Assembly: GCA_037976565.1 (NCBI GenBank)
Contig: CP137675.1
Span: 26,975,158 to 27,039,157, forward strand
Direction: 5' to 3'
Length of the DNA stretch: 64,000 nucleotides
DNA from: Mesocentrotus franciscanus
Lineage: Eukaryota > Echinodermata > Echinoidea > Camarodonta > Strongylocentrotidae
The notes under the pieces are model-generated. The model was not told the origin of the DNA and ran no database searches. It worked only from the letters and a program-made list of their open reading frames with translations. Below, in pieces: positions 1 to 11,921 of the stretch (positions within the stretch are counted from its first letter, which is position 1; every line of letters starts with the position of its first letter). Position numbers and translations under genes: made by a program.

Positions 1-91
1 AAAGTTTGGGGTTCTTCCAGACATGCCAGAGAGTGCAATATATTTAGCAGTTCCATTTTGCTCTCAAAAAGATAGCAACATTTTCATAGAC

Positions 92-497
92 TTAAAGCCC
101 CTCTAAAAGTGTTGGGAGCCCCCGAAATTTGAAGGCAAAATTTAATTTTAATTGTATCATATTGTGAAAGAGGAGGTCATTTAAGACACATTTCTGCAAG
201 GATTTTCAAAACAAATGTGTTTGAAGTCGAATATTGGTGAGAGAATACAAAATTTCGAATTTTTTATTTTTTATTTTATTTTTTATTTTATTTTTTTCTT
301 TCTGCGTACAACAGAAAACCCAAATTATGTATTCTTTTATCAATATTTGTCTTCAAACACTTTTTTTTTTCGGGGAGAATCTTTGTAGAATTTAGTCTTA
401 AATGTCATCCTCTTTCACATTATGATACAATTTAAGTGAAATTTTGCCATAAAATGTGTGGTGAATTTGGGGCTCCCAACGCTTTAGAGGGCTTTAA
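92..497. mobile_element. Foldback MITE with TTAA target site, family 1
   Basis: Near-palindromic over its length: left end TTAAAGCCCCTCTAAAAGTG, right end the inverse of the same. Flanked by TTAA at both ends. A second member lies at 24520-24890. It sits 37 bp downstream of the exon B4 donor of gene A; the equivalent intron position at 20930 (gene B) lacks it. Confidence 0.8.
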
Positions 498-535
498 GCC
501 TAAATGATACTTGAAACGAATACAAGGAACTTACC

Positions 536-720
536 TTAGCAGGTGGGTAAAGTGGACGGATTCCAGACCCCACCCGATTCACAGACCGCTTCGGATGGGC
601 CTCCCAATGAATACCCGTCGTCGCAGGCGTACGTGATTCGGGTATATAGGTCATATGTAGGAGTATCAGGAGAGATAGTGCCGTATGTTGGTAACGTAGG
701 TTGGGCGCATGTAGTCACAC
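536..720 (-). CDS. Gene A cassette 4 B exon: CCP ending in stop
   Basis: CCP with VTTCAQPTLPTYG, YACDDGYSLGG, AVCESGGVW, PTC, then TAA at 538-536 where every other copy has GAA. The exon continues one base (G) to a consensus gtaagt donor at 534. If spliced onward, the stop would lie just upstream of an exon junction. Confidence 0.82.
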
Positions 721-1492
721 CTACAACAACAAAATTGTCAAAAGTGCGTAATAACCCGTGATAGTTATTATACTAATGGTAGAGGTCTAGTGTATTTCAT
801 ATTATTATTAATAATATTTATATCATTATTATTATTATTATTATTGTTATCATAATTGTTATTATTATCATTAGTATCATCAATAACATTATTATTATTG
901 TTATCATTATTATTATAATTACTATTTAAATAAACATAAACGTTAACAAAAAAGCCATTATGTGGCATTCACATACGTGCCACTATGGATATTATAGTAC
1001 TCGTGTATTCTATTTCTGTATTCTAAAACATGTACTAGTTATCGTAATCCCCCCACACACACACACGCACGACATCCTGCCTTAAACTGGGTGCCCTTTA
1101 ACTTCCTTTTTTTGTGGGAGGGGGTGAAGTAATTATTGTTCCACATTTAAAAAAAAAATCCAATGATTGTTACGAGTATTTATCGTGTTAGGAATGTTGT
1201 TTTACAACTTGTTATTATTGCAAGTTTAAAGAAATCATAACTTTTTCATTTTTAATCGGATTTTACTTAAACTTTCACCTAACTCCCTTTCTATCTTTTC
1301 TGCTTCGTTCAAAAACAGCTAAATATCAAGATAAACTTTCTCCATAAGTTCTGAAACACCGTACTGGTAGGAGACAATGGAGCTATATACGTGTATATAT
1401 ATTATGTCCTGATTTGCGACGGTATAAATAAAGGAAAGGAGAACACAAGACTAAACTAATGTGTGTGTGTATGTGTGCGTGTGTGCGTGCGC

Positions 1493-1523
<31 letters not shown>

Positions 1524-4500
1524 GGGGTTATAGTTCCCACCTTCGCATGTCGGTGCGAATGGAAATTGCCAGGTCGCACTGTTGCATTGGTTGTAAGGGG
1601 GTCCCCTCAGATCACCAGAACAGATATAGTTCACTGTAGATCCGCTGGTATAGCAATCTTGTACTGGCACTATGCTACCTCCAGAACCCAGAACCGGTGA
1701 TAAGCCATTGTTGCCGTTATAACAACAGTCTAGGTGAAAAAGTAAAACCATGAATAATATTATCTGAAACAGTTAACGGTAAGTAGTCATATATGAACCC
1801 GTTATTCAAACAAACAAAAACAATTCAATCTGATTTGGCGTGATTTTATCTTTCATTTACCTTGTTTTATTTTTACATATGATTACATATGGTTTTTTGC
1901 AATAAAAGAACATGCAGCTGGAAAGCTGAAATTGCTCAATTTACAAAGTCAATGTACAACACAATAAACGATCAAAATATGAATGACTAAAACGTACAAC
2001 CATAAATCATGCATAATGAAACAAAATAAAACTCTCAAATATTACATCAAAATCTACATATATTACAAATATTAAAAACATTAAAAACTTCTGTGTCATT
2101 AAAAGTTACAAAGAAGGAGACAGAGAGAGAGAGAGAGACGGAACTAGAAAGAGGAAGAAAAGGAAGAAGCAGAAAGAAAGAAAAGTTGATCAGAGAATAT
2201 ACGAAAAATTGAAGGAGAGGGGTAGAGAACAGATAGAGAATAGAGGACAGAGTAGAACATGAAAGGTAGAAAGAGAGGAGAATGGTACATTCTTGAGGTG
2301 TGTTTTCATTCAAAACAGGAAAAAAAAAGGAATGCGAGTCTCTGCCAAGTGCACCTGAAGTTGAAGTATGTATACAAAAATAAAAAATAAACACTTAGAA
2401 TACATAATATATTAACGTCATTTTAAAAATTCGTTAAAGTCAAAAGAATAAAGCTAAGCCAATCCCGCAATACATCCAGATTCAATGCAAATTATGTCAT
2501 AAAAATGTCATATTCACTGTTACTATACCAAGCATCAAAGTACATGTACATGTAAAAACTGGCAAATTATGTATTGTGTGAAGAAAGAAGAAAAAGGTGA
2601 TAATAGCAGAGGAAAGAGATAAGAAAACAGAAAGAAAAGAGAAAAGGATGAGAACCAAAGAGAAAGGAAGGAAAAGGGTATTCACACAAAGCAAGAGTAA
2701 CATGAAATAGCACGGATTGTAACATCCTCAAAGTACAAGGATAATATTATCAAGAAGATATTGTACGAGGTAAGGTAATATGAGTATATTACACTGAATA
2801 ACAAAAAAACCAAAGCTATTAGAGGATAGGTGCAATATGTCCACAACGCATTAAAGAGTATTTACGAAAAAGTAAAGATTTGACAATACACCAATAGGCA
2901 AAATGATGTAAAGTCTTTGTTGCTGCAATACAAGCCTAATTGTACTTTCGTGAATAGATAAAAGAAACTCAAAAATATTTTTAAATGATCTCGAACGTAG
3001 TTAATATAGTGTTTTTAAGGGAAGAATGGTTAATTTCATACCTGTTAATGTGCACGTCACTCCATTGTCTTTATGGAGAAAAATAATTAGAGATAAAATA
3101 CATTGGTTAAAGAAAAGATAGCAGTTTAAAAATTAACATGAATTCAGTATGGATGATTTGGTATTCACAGTCATTTTGAAAACAATAATGGTTTTGAACA
3201 CGTTTCCTGCTCGGTCGACAAATGGAACAAAAGTCGAGCGCCACAGTCGAATTTATTCACTCATAATGTACAAGTCAAGGGAGTTTATTCATAAAGATAT
3301 AACCAAATAAGACAGTAACGAGACCAACTTATTTGTGAATAAAAATATGGAGTGGATGCGTTTAAAAGATATTTAAAATTTTTTAAAAGTACAAAAGAGT
3401 TAACACATCGGCTTCTTTTGTCCCCCAAAAATGAACACCGAGCTTTCTAAGGATGATTTAAAAAGCATCATTATGAACGCTTTAAATGCCAACTGTCATG
3501 TATCTTTATTTTTTTTTCTTTTTCACCATAATATTTTTGAAAAATCTTTTACCATAGAACGTTATTCCATTTGCTGGTTGGTGTAGATTTAAATGACAAA
3601 TTTCTTGTTCCATACCACACAGTGTTCCATTTTCATTAAGTCCTGATGTAATCAACATTACACACAATCTAGTTGAAAAAAATTCCATTGGAAAATATTA
3701 AGTCACTTTCATCATGATAACTTAAAATTTATATTGAAATTTTAGTGCCCCGAGCAAGAGCAGTATACAACTATTAATCGAACACATAATTAATTGACGC
3801 GGAATAAGCTGATCAATTGAATGGATTCCAATTACAGTAAACCAGTTCACATCTTTTCACCTAAGTCCTCGAATATTAAAAGAAAACAATAAGATGTGGG
3901 TATCCCCCAATGTATCAGTAGTTCTAAATGAGAATAAAGAAACCATTTTCATACTCACTGTTAATGCAACCACCGTTTACATCTGAAAAAAGAAAAATAA
4001 AGAGACAAATTATTTGTATACATTGTAACAACTATTCCCTGACATAGACAATTATTATTTGTAGATAAATATGATACTTTTTTCTAACTTTTTTCTAAGA
4101 TTGAATGTACTATTTTCTAAGAATCGCTACTTTTTGTAAAGCGCTTAGAAACATTTGTATTAAGCGCTTTAGAAATACAATGTATTATTATGATTATTAT
4201 TGTTTAAAGACAGTATAGAACAATGAACTATCTCTCCACTTTAAGTCATTTAAAAAAACGATGAAAAAGGAAATTATAATTGCCATCTTTAAATCATAAT
4301 ATAATTTTTTTATAATACAAGATGTTGTTTTTTTGTCCGTGTTAATTATATATATTTATAAATTAACCAACTGTTCATAGCATTTGAGCAATACATATTA
4401 TATAATCAAATAACAAACTAAATACAGTTTTTTTTTAAATAAAACCGTGCTACTTTGACTTTATTGTTTGATATCTTCAAGTCTAATCCATGCGATAACT

Positions 4501-6055
4501 TAACAGTGATGTGTGTCATAACTGGTAAACAGTTTCGGGTTCTTCAGACATGCCACATGGTGCGATATATAGAGCAGTTCCGTTTTGCTCTAAAAAGATT
4601 TTCCAAGACCTCAGCCTGAATAATACTTAGAACGAATACAAAGTAGTTACCTTTGCAAGTGGGTAAAGTGGACGGATTCCAGACCCCACCCGATTCGCAG
4701 ACCGCTTCGGATGGGCCGCTCAACGAATACCCGTCGTCGCAGGCGTATGTGATTCGGGTATATAGTACATATCCAGCAGTATCAGGAGAGATAGTGCCGT
4801 CTGTTGGTACCGTAGGTTGGGTGCATGTTGTAGTCACACCTACAACAATAAAATGTCAAAAGTGCGTAATAACCACTGATAGGTATTATAACAGTAGTAG
4901 AGGACTAGTGTATTTCATATTATTATTAACAAGATTGATATTATTTTTATTATTATTATCATTATTATCATTATTATTATTATTATTATCATCATCATCA
5001 TCATCATCATCATCGTCATCATCATACATAAGCAGATCCCCCCAAAAAATGTAATCGTAATGTGGCATTCCCATACTGTCACCTAAAGGTGACATCGTAT
5101 CAAAAAATCATATCATAACATCATAACCACAGAACGGTAACAACAGTATCAATGTTATGAGTATTTATTGTGTAATGAATGCATTTTCACAGCTTGTTGT
5201 TATTGCAAGTTTAAACATTCATAACTTTCTCATTGTTAATCGGATTTTACTAACCTAACTTCCTCTCTATCTTTTCTGCTTCGTTCAAAAACAGCTAAAT
5301 ATTTAAAAAAAAGACTCCATAAGTTCTGAAAGGCCGTAGGAGACAATGAAGCTACCTGTAAATATGATGTCTTGAATTGCGAAATTCATGTATGGAAAGA
5401 AGAAGAAGAACACAATAGAAAACTAAAGTGTGCGGAGGGGGTTATAGTTCCTACCTCCGCATGTCGGTGCGAACGGAAATTGCCAAGTCCCACTGTTGCA
5501 TTGGTTGTAAGGGGTCCCCAGATCACCAGTACAGCCATAGTTCACTTGAGATGTGCTGACATAGCAATCTTGTACTGGCACTATGCTGCCTCCAGAACCC
5601 AGAACTGGTGATAAGCCATTGGCACCGTCGTAACAACAGTCTAAATGAAAAAGTAAGGCCTTGAATAATATTAGAAACAGAAAACGGTTTTTAGTTATAT
5701 ATGAACGCGTTATATAAACAACAAAAGTATTCATAATCTGATTTGGCGTGATTTTATCTTCGCGGAATTTTCTTTATTTACTCTGTTTGATATATGAAGA
5801 GTTTAATTCCAAAAGGAGCTAAATCCACTTTTTATGAAAACTGAGTTATTGATATCAGAACATTGTTCACTTTAGTACCCGTCTTTGTACAAAAGTATTT
5901 ACCTAAATTTTGGGAGCAATTATGAAAAAATGCACCTTTTAAAATCACTTTTCCATAGACGCATGTACAAAATCTGGTAAACAAATCCTTTTTTCTCTGA
6001 AGTTACAAAAGTGGATTTAGCTCCATTTGGAATGAAACTCTTCATATATAAATAT

Positions 6056-6087
<32 letters not shown>

Positions 6088-8450
6088 GGTGAATTTCATA
6101 CCTGTTCCTGTGCACGTCACTCCATTGCCTTTATTGAAAAGATAAAATAAATTGGTAGAACAAAAGATAGTTGTTCAAAAATAAACACGTATTCTGTGTG
6201 GATAACATTCAAAATATCTAGTTGAAACAAAACTCCATTGTAAGATATAAAGTCACTTTCAACGAGATAACTGAAACTTCATATTAGTATTTAAGTGGCC
6301 CGAGCAAGAGCAGTATAAAACCATTAATCAAACGCATAATTTATTGACGTAGTATAAGCTGATCAATTGAATGGATACCAATTAAAGTAAAACAGTTTAC
6401 ATATTTTCACCTAAGTCCTCGAATATTAAAAGAAAATAATAAGATGTGGGTATCCTCCGAAGTATCATTAGTTCTAAATGAGAATAAAGACACCATTTTT
6501 CATACTCACTGTTAATGCAACCACCGTTTACATCTGAAAAAAGAAAAAAAGAGACAAATTAATTATATAACAACTATTCCCTGACATAGACAATTAGTAT
6601 TTGTTTAAAGACGGTATAGAACAACGAACTACCTCTCCACTTGAAGTCATTACAAAAAACGATGAAAAATGAAATTATAATTGCCATCTTTAAATCATAA
6701 TATAATTTTGTTAAAGACACAATTTTTTTTTAAAATGTAAGTTAGATATATTCATAAATTAACCAACTGCATTTTAGCAATATATATTATGTAATCAAAT
6801 AACAAACTAAATACAACAAAGTTTTCATAAAACTGTGCTATTTTGACTTTCTTGTTAGATATCTTCAAGTCTAATCCATGCGATAACTTTACAGTGATGT
6901 GTGTCGTAACTGGTAAACAGTTTCGGGTTCTTCAGACATGCCACATGGTGCGATATATAGAGCAGTTCCGTTTTGCTCTAAAAAGATTTTCCAAGACCTC
7001 AGCCTGAATGATACTTAGAACGAATACAAAGTAGTTACCTTCGCAGGTGGGTAAAGTGGACGGATTCCAGACCCCACCCGATTCGCAGACCGCTTCGGAT
7101 GGGCCGCTCAACGAATACCCGTCGTCGCAGGCGTATGTGATTCGGGTATATAGTACATATCCAGCAGTATCAGGAGAGATAGTGCCGTCTGTTGGTACCG
7201 TAGGTTGGGTGCATGTTGTAGTCACACCTACAACAATAAAAATGTCAAAAGTGCGTAATAACCACTGATAGGTATTATAACAGTAGTAGAGGACTAGTGT
7301 ATTTCATATTATTATTAACAAGATTGATATTATTTTTATTATTATTATTATCATTATTATCATTATTATTATTATTATTATCATCATCATCATCATCATC
7401 ATCATCGTCATCATCATACATAAGCAGATCCCCCCAAAAAATGTAATCGTAATGTGGCATTCCCATACTGTCACCTAAAGGTGACATCGTATCAAAAAAT
7501 CATATCATAACATCATAACCACAGAACGGTAACAACAGTATCAATGTTATGAGTATTTATTGTGTAATGAATGCATTTTCACAACTTGTTGTTATTGCAA
7601 GTTTAAACATTCATAACTTTCTCATTGTTAATCGGATTTTACTAACCTAACTTCCTCTCTATCTTTTCTGCTTCGTTCAAAAACAGCTAAATATTTAAAA
7701 AAAAGACTCCATAAGTTCTGAAAGGCCGTAGGAGACAATGAAGCTACCTGTAAATATGATGTCTTGAATTGCGAAATTCATGTATGGAAAGAAGAAGAAG
7801 AACACAATAGAAAACTAAAGTGTGCGGAGGGGGTTATAGTTCCTACCTCCGCATGTCGGTGCGAACGGAAATTGCCAAGTCCCACTGTTGCATTGGTTGT
7901 AAGGGGGTCCCCTCAGATCACCAGTACAGCCATAGTTCACTTGAGATGTGCTGACATAGCAATCTTGTACTGGCACTATGCTGCCTCCAGAACCCAGAAC
8001 TGGTGATAAGCCATTGGCACCGTCGTAACAACAGTCTAAATGAAAAAGTAAGGCCTTGAATAATATTAGAAACAGAAAACGGTTTTTAGTTATATATGAA
8101 CGCGTTATATAAACAACAAAAGTATTCATAATCTGATTTGGCGTGATTTTATCTTCGCGGAATTTTCTTTATTTACTCTGTTTGATATATGAAGAGTTTA
8201 ATTCCAAAAGGAGCTAAATCCACTTTTTATGAAAACTGAGTTATTGATATCAGAACATTGTTCACTTTAGTACCCGTCTTTGTACAAAAGTATTTACCTA
8301 AATTTTGGGAGCAATTATGAAAAAATGCACCTTTTAAAATCACTTTTCCATAGACGCATGTACAAAATCTGGTAAACAAATCCTTTTTTCTCTGAAGTTA
8401 CAAAAGTGGATTTAGCTCCATTTGGAATGAAACTCTTCATATATAAATAT

Positions 8451-8482
<32 letters not shown>

Positions 8483-11400
8483 GGTGAATTTCATACCTGT
8501 TCCTGTGCACGTCACTCCATTGCCTTTATTGAAAAGATAAAATAAATTGGTAGAACAAAAGATAGTTGTTCAAAAATAAACACGTATTCTGTGTGGATAA
8601 CATTCAAAATATCTAGTTGAAACAAAACTCCATTGTAAGATATAAAGTCACTTTCAACGAGATAACTGAAACTTCATATTAGTATTTAAGTGGCCCGAGC
8701 AAGAGCAGTATAAAACCATTAATCAAACGCATAATTTATTGACGTAGTATAAGCTGATCAATTGAATGGATACCAATTAAAGTAAAACAGTTTACATATT
8801 TTCACCTAAGTCCTCGAATATTAAAAGAAAATAATAAGATGTGGGTATCCTCCGAAGTATCATTAGTTCTAAATGAGAATAAAGACACCATTTTTCATAC
8901 TCACTGTTAATGCAACCACCGTTTACATCTGAAAAAGAAAAAAGAGACAAATTAATTATATAACAACTATTCCCTGACATAGACAATTAGTATTTGTTTA
9001 AAGACGGTATAGAACAACGAACTACCTCTCCACTTGAAGTCATTACAAAAACGATAAAAATGAAATTATAATTGCCATCTTTAAATCATAATATAATTTT
9101 GTTAAAGACACAATTTTTTTTTAAAATGTAAGTTAGATATATTCATAAATTAACCAACTGCATTTTAGCAATATATATTATGTAATCAAATAACAAACTA
9201 AATACAACAAAGTTTTCATAAAACTGTGCTATTTTGACTTTCTTGTTAGATATCTTCAAGTCTAATCCATGCGATAACTTTACAGTGATGTGTGTCGTAA
9301 CTGGTAAACAGTTTCGGGTTCTTCAGACATGCCACATGGTGCGATATATAGAGCAGTTCCGTTTTGCTCTAAAAGATTTTCCAAGACCTCAGCCTGAATG
9401 ATACTTAGAACGAATACAAAGTAGTTACCTTCGCAGGTGGGTAAAGTGGACGGATTCCAGACCCCACCCGATTCGCAGACCGCTTCGGATGGGCCGCTCA
9501 ACGAATACCCGTCGTCGCAGGCGTATGTGATTCGGGTATATAGTACATATCCAGCAGTATCAGGAGAGATAGTGCCGTCTGTTGGTACCGTAGGTTGGGT
9601 GCATGTTGTAGTCACACCTACAACAATAAAAATGTCAAAAGTGCGTAATAACCACTGATAGGTATTATAACAGTAGTAGAGGACTAGTGTATTTCATATT
9701 ATTATTAACAAGATTGATATTATTTTTATTATTATTATTATCATTATTATCATTATTATCATTATTATTATTATTATTATTATTATCATCATCATCATCA
9801 TCATCGTCATCATCATACATAAGCAGATCCCCCCCAAAAAATGTAATCGTAATGTGGCATTCCCATACTGTCACCTAAAGGTGACATCGTATCAAAAAAT
9901 CATATCTTAACATCATAACCACAGAACGGTAACAGTATATGAATTAAAATCAAAATTAATAATAAACCTGTGCAGACGGCCGTTGATTGTTTGATTGAAA
10001 AAAATCTTAGACCGTCTGCGCAGGTATTTCATTAATTTTGTTTTGAATTCATCCTGTTGTTACCGTTGTGTGGTTATGATTTTATGATTTAATATTTTAA
10101 TATAATTATAGTCACCTTGTTGTGACGATACGTGCCATTTTGGGTATTATAGTAATAATGCATCTTGTCTCAATTCTACTACATGTACTAGAAATCGTCA
10201 TCCTCCCCACCCTCCCATACAAACACGCCATCCTGCCTTAAATACCCATGCCGCAACGTTTGTTCCTTTTTAGTCGCCGGGGAGGTTGGGGACGAGGTCA
10301 TTATTTTTCCTAAAAAAGAAATGCAATCAATGTTACGAGTAATTATTGTGTAATGAATGTTTTGTTTACAACTTGTTGTTATTGCAAGTTTAAACATTCA
10401 TAACTTTCTCATTGTTAATCGGATTTTACTAACCTAACTTCCTCTCTATCTTTTCTGCTTCGTTCAAAAACAGCTTAATATAAAAAAAAAAAGACTCCAT
10501 AAGTTCTGAAAGGCCGTAGGAGACAATGAAGCTACCTGTAAATATGATGTCTTGAATTGCGAAATTCATGTATGGAAAGAAGAAGAAGAACACAATAGAA
10601 AACTAAAGTGTGCGGAGGGGGTGGGTTATAGTTCCTACCTCCGCATGTCGGTGCGAACGGAAATTGCCAAGTCCCACTGTTGCATTGGTTGTATGGGGGT
10701 CCCCTCAGATCACCAGTACAGCCATAGTTCACTTGAGATGTGCTGACATAGCAATCTTGTACTGGCACTATGCTGCCTCCAGAACCCAAAACTTGTGATA
10801 AGCCATTGACACCGTCGTAACAACAGTCTAAATGAAAAAGTAAGGCCTTGAATAATATTAGAAACAGAAAACGGTTTTTAGTTATATATGAACGCGTTAT
10901 TTAAACAACAAAAGTATTCATAATCTGATTTGGCGTGATTTTATCTTCGCGGAATTTTCTTTATTTACTCTGTTTGATATATATAAATATATATATATAT
11001 ATATGGTGAATTTCATACCTGTTCCTGTGCACGTCACTCCATTGCCTTTATTGAAAAGATAAAATAAATTGGTAAAACAAAAGATAGTTTTTCAAAAATA
11101 AACACGTACTCTGTGTGGATAACATTCAAAATATCTAGTTGAAACAAAACTCCATTGTAAGATATAAAGTCACTTTCAACGAGATAACTGAAACTTCATA
11201 TTGGTATTTAAGTGGCCCGAGCAAGAGCAGTATAAAACCATTAATCAAACGCATAAATTATTGACGCGGTATAAGCTGATCAATTGAATGGATACCAATT
11301 AAAGTATACCAGTTTACATCTTTTCACCTAAGTCCTCGAATATTAAAAGAAAACAATAAGATGTGGGTATCCTGCGCTGTATCATTAGTTCTGAATGAGA

Positions 11401-11921
11401 ATAAAGAAACCATTTTCATACTCACTGTTAATGCAATTACCATTAACATCTGAAACAAAAGACGACAGAGACAAATTAATTATATAAGAACTATTCCCTG
11501 ATATGGCAAAAGTTATAATTTAGCATTAGTATTTTTTTTAAAGACGGTATAGAACAAAACACAATCTCTCCATTTGAAGTCATTACAAAGAACACTAAAA
11601 AGGGAAATTAAAATCGCATTTTAGCAATGAATATTATGTAATCAATAAACGGGCAATTTCAAAAGATAACGTTTTTTTTTTGGTAAATTAAACAAATTTT
11701 ATAATATTGTGAGGAGTAAACTGCTCGTAATTTCATTGATTTTAACTTTATCAGGTTATATAAAAATACTTCCGTTCGGACAGAGCGTCAACTACCGGCA
11801 GTAACTGCCTTCTTGTTGGAAGCCGACAATATCAAATCCCGAGTGATTACTTACTACGAATCAATCCAAGGCTGAGAAGGAGGGTAAGTCCAAATATAAC
11901 CTGAAATTTCGCCATAATCAT
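536..11921 (-). CDS. Gene A: secreted CCP protein of four tandem m1-m2-A-B cassettes
   Basis: Exons in gene order: 11921-11855 (signal peptide); cassette 1: 11449-11426, 11045-11019, 10827-10639, 9617-9429; cassette 2: 8928-8905, 8523-8497, 8035-7847, 7227-7039; cassette 3: 6533-6510, 6128-6102, 5640-5455, 4839-4651; cassette 4: 3982-3959, 3068-3042, 1729-1541, 720-536. All exons are phase 1-1 and join in frame to about 590 residues, ending at TAA 538-536. Cassettes 1-3 are nearly identical; cassette 4 is more diverged. No membrane segment is present, so the protein is inferred to be secreted. Each cassette adds one Cys-microexon pair, one six-Cys atypical CCP and one ordinary CCP. Gene A is paralogous to gene B and has duplicated upstream flank. 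The stop falls in the last codon of exon B4, so either this is the natural end or a nonsense change in a longer gene running past position 1. Confidence 0.75.
790..930. repeat. (ATT)n-type microsatellite, gene A cassette 4
   Basis: TTATTA/TATCAT run in the A-B intron. Homologous runs in the other cassettes at 4916-5025, 7308-7418 and 9698-9817 carry an added ATC block. They yield poly-Asn/Asp reading frames that are not genes. Confidence 0.85.
1470..1523. repeat. (GT)n microsatellite
   Basis: Imperfect GT/GC run immediately downstream of the gene A cassette 4 A exon donor. Confidence 0.85.
1541..1729 (-). CDS. Gene A cassette 4 A exon: atypical CCP
   Basis: 189 nt, phase 1-1: DCCYNGNNG, VQDCYTSGS, YICSGDL, NQCNSATW, PTCE. 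More diverged than cassettes 1-3. A GT/CA repeat lies 12 nt past the donor. Confidence 0.85.
1730..3041. other. Gene A intron (m2 to A, cassette 4)
   Basis: No gene seen. Contains purine-rich tracts at 2110-2285 and 2578-2690 that make low-complexity minus-strand frames. Much longer than the ~200-460-bp equivalents in cassettes 1-3. Confidence 0.6.
3042..3068 (-). CDS. Gene A cassette 4 m2 microexon
   Basis: 27 nt, phase 1-1; NGVTCTLT (L replaces G). The preceding and following introns are longer than in cassettes 1-3. Confidence 0.68.
3959..3982 (-). CDS. Gene A cassette 4 m1 microexon
   Basis: 24 nt, phase 1-1; VNGGCIN; intact splice sites. Confidence 0.7.
4651..4839 (-). CDS. Gene A cassette 3 B exon: CCP
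   Basis: 189 nt, phase 1-1. VTTTCTQPTVP start; the last full codon is AAA (K) instead of GAA (E) of other copies, one base from the donor. Confidence 0.86.
5455..5640 (-). CDS. Gene A cassette 3 A exon: atypical CCP, one residue shorter
   Basis: 186 nt, phase 1-1. A 3-nt in-frame loss at the same G/C-run site that is frameshifted in gene B turns GDLRGPPYN into GDLGTPYN. All six Cys kept. Confidence 0.85.
5796..6043. mobile_element. MITE in gene A cassette 3 intron
   Basis: Same 248-bp element at the same place as in cassette 2, so inserted before those two cassettes separated. A diverged terminal fragment of the family is seen near 47890-47945. Confidence 0.75.
6102..6128 (-). CDS. Gene A cassette 3 m2 microexon
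   Basis: 27 nt, phase 1-1; NGVTCTGT. Confidence 0.7.
6510..6533 (-). CDS. Gene A cassette 3 m1 microexon
   Basis: 24 nt, phase 1-1; VNGGCIN. Confidence 0.7.
7039..7227 (-). CDS. Gene A cassette 2 B exon: CCP
   Basis: 189 nt, phase 1-1; same protein as the B exons of cassettes 1 and 3. One cassette period is about 2390 bp. Confidence 0.87.
7847..8035 (-). CDS. Gene A cassette 2 A exon: atypical CCP
   Basis: 189 nt, phase 1-1, six Cys, GDLRGPPYNQC intact. Near-identical to cassette 3 apart from a 3-nt difference. Confidence 0.86.
8191..8438. mobile_element. MITE in gene A cassette 2 intron
   Basis: 248 bp; ends GAAGAGTTTAATTCCAAAAG and inverse GAATGAAACTCTTC, each followed by GAGCTAAATCCAC. 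Flanked by TATAT. Absent at the matching place in cassette 1 (about 10977). Confidence 0.75.
8497..8523 (-). CDS. Gene A cassette 2 m2 microexon
   Basis: 27 nt, phase 1-1; NGVTCTGT; flanked downstream by a TA run in the intron. Confidence 0.7.
8905..8928 (-). CDS. Gene A cassette 2 m1 microexon
   Basis: 24 nt, phase 1-1; VNGGCIN; identical to cassettes 3 and 4. Confidence 0.7.
9429..9617 (-). CDS. Gene A cassette 1 B exon: CCP
   Basis: 189 nt, phase 1-1: VTTTCTQPTVP, YACDDGYSLSG, AVCESGGVW, PTCE. Identical at the protein level to cassettes 2 and 3 except for the end context. Donor gtaact. Confidence 0.87.
9911..10080. repeat. Palindromic insertion in gene A cassette 1 intron
   Basis: ATCATAACCACAGAACGGTA at the left and its inverse at the right, arms about 75 bp, with a CAGACGG...CCGTCTG centre. 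Cassettes 2 and 3 keep only the first arm's end (about 7517 and 5125) and lack the rest. Confidence 0.72.
10639..10827 (-). CDS. Gene A cassette 1 A exon: atypical CCP
   Basis: 189 nt, phase 1-1. DCCYDGVNGLSQVLGSGG start; Cys at VQDCYVS, YGCTGDL, NQCNSGTW, PTCG. Differs from cassettes 2-3 by A-to-V and P-to-Q. Confidence 0.85.
11019..11045 (-). CDS. Gene A cassette 1 m2 microexon
   Basis: 27 nt, phase 1-1; NGVTCTGT; donor gtatga, followed in the intron by a TA dinucleotide run. Confidence 0.7.
11426..11449 (-). CDS. Gene A cassette 1 m1 microexon
   Basis: 24 nt, phase 1-1; reads VNGNCIN, the most diverged m1 of gene A cassettes. Directly follows the signal-peptide exon, so it begins the mature protein. 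Confidence 0.7.
11855..11921 (-). CDS. Gene A signal-peptide exon
   Basis: Reads MIMAKFQVIFGLTLLLSLGL then IR, donor A|gtaagt, phase 1. The second ATG (11915) aligns with the gene B start; the first (11921) is also in frame, so two residues are uncertain. Hydrophobic core of about 12 residues. Confidence 0.8.

Noticed and set aside
543..761. Plus-strand frame MGKVDGFQTPPDSQ (and its copies at 4653, 7047, 9437, 32255)
   Set aside because: Shadow on the opposite strand of the B-type CCP exons; conserved only because the CCP is.
4886..5095. Poly-Asp/Asn frames (also at 768, 7275, 9665, 39597, 56467)
   Set aside because: Trinucleotide microsatellites in introns.
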